Source of the DNA: an uncultured Ruminococcus sp. | Lineage (GTDB): Bacteria; Bacillota; Clostridia; Oscillospirales; Acutalibacteraceae | Length of the DNA: 7,644 nt | Reading direction: 5' to 3' | Assembly: GCA_902767175.1 (NCBI GenBank) | Contig: CACXGH010000184.1 | Coordinates: 1 to 7,644 of the forward strand | Shown: piece by piece, positions 5,982 through 7,644 of the stretch | Layout of the letters: every line of letters starts with the position of its first letter | Position numbering within the stretch: the stretch's first letter is position 1 | Notes under the pieces: generated by a model | What the model was told of the DNA's origin: nothing | The model's database searches: none | The model's input: only the letters and a program-made list of their open reading frames with translations | Program-made: the position numbers and the translations under genes

Positions 5982-6878
5982 TTATCTTGAATAATATACA
6001 TCAAGCAGCGAGGTCAGTATCGAATAGTTGATATCACTGCTGCCGCAGGAATAACGTTCCTTCTTTCCGTCCGAAACAGCCGTAATAAATATCTCACTGC
6101 TGCCTATTGATATATTGAGCGTGTCATAGGGAAGGTTTTTGATTATGACTTTGTCCGTTCCGTTTGAAGTGATTGATATTGTGCCGAGATCTCCCGTATC
6201 TGCTAATCTGTCTGGAACATACGACAGATAGTCTGATGTCATTATTTCTGAAACAGGATTAAAAAGCGCTTTCAGTTCGGCTCCCGAAAGACTAAGCTCT
6301 TTTTCTTTGAAGATGACTGTAATGCTGACGCTGTCGGGAATAACAGTTATGCCTGCTGACGGAGAAGGCACTGAGGAAGCTGATTTCCCCGGTTCAACGG
6401 CATGATTTGCCCGATCGGTATCTTCAGTTTCATAGGCATTCTGATATGAGACGCTGCGTGAGGCTGTGTCATTGTATTCATCATCGTAATGTGCGGCTTC
6501 ATTATTTGAAAATGGTAAAGATGTCTGAGATACAATACTTGTTCCCTCTGCAGTGCTTTCTTTTGGAGACAGATCCGATGCAATATTCCATGGAGATGTA
6601 GTAGAAATACCGGAACGGCCGCTTAATATTTTAGGCAGAATTGTAACGGCAGCAACAACAATAACTACAGCCGCAGCGGCGGAAAGATAGGGGAGTATCT
6701 TGAGAATAACGGGCTTTTTTGGCTTTTCCGATACATTTATGTCGCTGAGAAAATCATCTCTGAAATAATGTACGGGAGCAGGTCCTGTATCTACAGGTCC
6801 GTCAGCACCGTGATAGTATTCATGTCCGTACTGCTTTATGCTGTCATTAAGAAGTCTGTCAAAATCCTTATCCTTCAT
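5982..6878 (-). CDS. Single-pass membrane protein, putative anti-sigma factor
   Basis: The 298-residue product has a cytoplasmic N-terminal part (1-60, charged, no cysteine) and one clear membrane helix at about 61-85 (Ala/Val/Ile-rich, with KPKK just before it giving an N-inside orientation). A Ser/Thr/Asp-rich low-complexity linker (about 86-176) leads to an extracytoplasmic domain (about 177-298) of alternating hydrophobic stretches that suggests beta structure. I recognise no named family in that domain. The role is inferred from context: the ATG lies inside the end of the sigma factor gene (11-nt overlap), which implies translational coupling, and the topology is that of membrane anti-sigma factors. 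There is no HxxxCxxC zinc anti-sigma motif, so it is not a classical ZAS-type anti-sigma factor. A ribosome binding site (ggaaggag) lies about 8 nt before the start within the sigma gene. Confidence 0.75.
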   Translation of the reverse strand: MKDKDFDRLLNDSIKQYGHEYYHGADGPVDTGPAPVHYFRDDFLSDINVSEKPKKPVILKILPYLSAAAAVVIVVAAVTILPKILSGRSGISTTSPWNIASDLSPKESTAEGTSIVSQTSLPFSNNEAAHYDDEYNDTASRSVSYQNAYETEDTDRANHAVEPGKSASSVPSPSAGITVIPDSVSITVIFKEKELSLSGAELKALFNPVSEIMTSDYLSYVPDRLADTGDLGTISITSNGTDKVIIKNLPYDTLNISIGSSEIFITAVSDGKKERYSCGSSDINYSILTSLLDVYYSR

Positions 6879-7416
6879 TTATTCCAACTCCTTCCAGCTT
6901 GGTTTTCAGCAAGGCTCTTGCCCTGTGCAGACGCACCTTGACATTCTCGGGAGTGAGGTCAAGAGCTGCTGCTATTTCGTTGACACTCAGGTCACAGTAG
7001 TATTTAAGCATAATGACATCGGAATATTTACTGTCGAGCGACTTTACCATTTCAAAGAGTATACGCTTGATATCTTTTTTTTCGGTGTCGACAGAAATGT
7101 CCTGTATTATTTCATCATCCTTATATATTTCTTCTGTAACGTTTTCTCTTTTGCGGTGATTGTAGATCTTAAATGCAGCATTTCTTGCGGTAATAGTCAG
7201 CAGCTTTCTTATCTGCTCTCTGCTGAGCTGCTTGTATCTGTCATAATACCGTGCAAGAGAAAGAAATGCATCATGAACGGCATCCTCAGCGGAGCTTTCA
7301 TCACGGAGTATCCTGTATGAATAGTTAAACAAAAAATCTCTGTTTTCAAGATAGATCTGTTCAAAGGTCTGTTTATCCTGAGGGTCGTCGATCATAGCCA
7401 TGCAGATAAATAGCAT
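6868..7416 (-). CDS. ECF-type RNA polymerase sigma factor (sigma-70 family)
   Basis: The 182-residue product has the two-domain ECF layout. Region 2 spans about 17-90, with FLFNYSYRILRDESSAEDAV and DAFLSLARYYDRY giving the -10 recognition and core-binding helices. A linker of about 35 residues follows. Region 4 spans about 125-175, with an HTH of the form LSVNEIAAALDLTPENVKVRLHRARALL. Regions 1 and 3 are absent. It would direct RNA polymerase to a specific set of promoters when released from its membrane partner encoded directly downstream. The ATG at 7416 has aggtg 5 nt upstream (7426-7422); later in-frame ATGs (codons 6 and 8) are possible but lack a better site. It is expressed from the sigma-A-like promoter at 7470-7498, so transcription need not be purely autoregulated. 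The family is clear; the ECF subgroup and regulon are not. Confidence 0.92.
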   Translation of the reverse strand: MLFICMAMIDDPQDKQTFEQIYLENRDFLFNYSYRILRDESSAEDAVHDAFLSLARYYDRYKQLSREQIRKLLTITARNAAFKIYNHRKRENVTEEIYKDDEIIQDISVDTEKKDIKRILFEMVKSLDSKYSDVIMLKYYCDLSVNEIAAALDLTPENVKVRLHRARALLKTKLEGVGINEG

Positions 7417-7469
7417 TTTATCACCTGCTTATCTTAATAATCTTAATGAAGGAAAAAGGTTACACCATT

Positions 7470-7498
7470 ATTATAATAATTCATGGTATATTTTTCAA
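7470..7498 (-). promoter_or_regulatory. Sigma-A promoter of the sigma/anti-sigma operon
   Basis: On the minus strand TTGAAA (7498-7493) and a perfect TATAAT (7475-7470) are 17 nt apart. Transcription would begin near 7463, leaving a leader of about 47 nt before the sigma factor ATG. The -10 box lies inside the AT palindrome attattataataat (7467-7480). Confidence 0.75.
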
Positions 7499-7583
7499 GT
7501 CATTTTGACCTGATATGTAATACTGCTATTATCTTAAACAGCGTTATTTATATAAGTATTAATATAACAAGCGTCGATGTCCC

Positions 7584-7644
7584 CCGAGTCTCGCCTGCCG
7601 GCTCGGTCGGTGCTTCTGCCTTCGGCAGAGGTGTCCACCGGACA
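7584..7644. repeat. GC-rich palindrome cluster at the right window edge
   Basis: After AT-rich DNA the sequence turns GC-rich near 7571 and shows consecutive inverted repeats: ccgag/ctcgg (7584-7588, 7602-7606), tctgcc-ttc-ggcaga (7615-7629) and tgtcc-acc-ggaca (7632-7644). The cluster is cut by the window end, so its full extent is unknown. It resembles the other GC-rich intergenic islands of this window in style but shares no long identical string with them that I can see. Confidence 0.5.

Noticed and set aside
6838..7320. 160-codon plus-strand frame opposite the sigma factor gene
   Set aside because: Antisense to a clear sigma-70 region 2/region 4 protein; the hydrophobic composition is a by-product of the complementary strand.

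Overview
The window looks like chromosomal DNA from an anaerobic, low-to-mid GC Firmicute, most likely a gut clostridium of the Ruminococcus / [Eubacterium] siraeum type. This placement is an inference. It rests on an oxygen-sensitive fermentation module (pyruvate formate-lyase and its activase), strong sigma-A promoters, AGGAG-type ribosome binding sites, and intergenic GC-rich palindromes of a kind I associate with that group. No rRNA, tRNA, CRISPR array or transposase gene is visible.

Layout: (1) bases 1-221 hold small palindromes and the 3' flank of a helicase gene. (2) 222-1967, minus strand: a DEAD-box RNA helicase with a DbpA-type RNA-binding domain and a basic tail, driven by a sigma-A promoter at 2029-2058. 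(3) 2059-2465: a GC-rich, repeat- and hairpin-rich intergenic island with no convincing gene. It begins directly upstream of the helicase -35 box. (4) 2466-2850: a very AT-rich regulatory region with a near-consensus promoter, an overlapping palindrome that could be an operator, and a leader of about 110 nt. (5) 2851-5909, plus strand: pflB and pflA, separated by a hairpin that probably lowers pflA transcription relative to pflB. (6) 5925-5963: a strong bidirectional terminator between converging units. (7) 7416-5982, minus strand: an ECF-type sigma factor followed, with an 11-nt overlap, by a single-pass membrane protein that is probably its anti-sigma factor, under a TTGAAA-17-TATAAT promoter. 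(8) 7571-7644: another GC-rich palindrome cluster cut by the window end.

How the genes work: PflA installs the glycyl radical on PflB, which splits pyruvate with CoA into acetyl-CoA and formate during fermentation. The sigma / membrane protein pair is a self-contained envelope or extracellular signalling unit whose signal and regulon cannot be read from this window. The helicase is a general RNA-remodelling enzyme (ribosome assembly, mRNA decay, cold adaptation).

The protein-coding content is ordinary. The least explained parts are the repeat/hairpin island at 2059-2465, the extracytoplasmic domain of the putative anti-sigma factor, and the control region of pflB. I see no clear evidence of a new multi-gene system.
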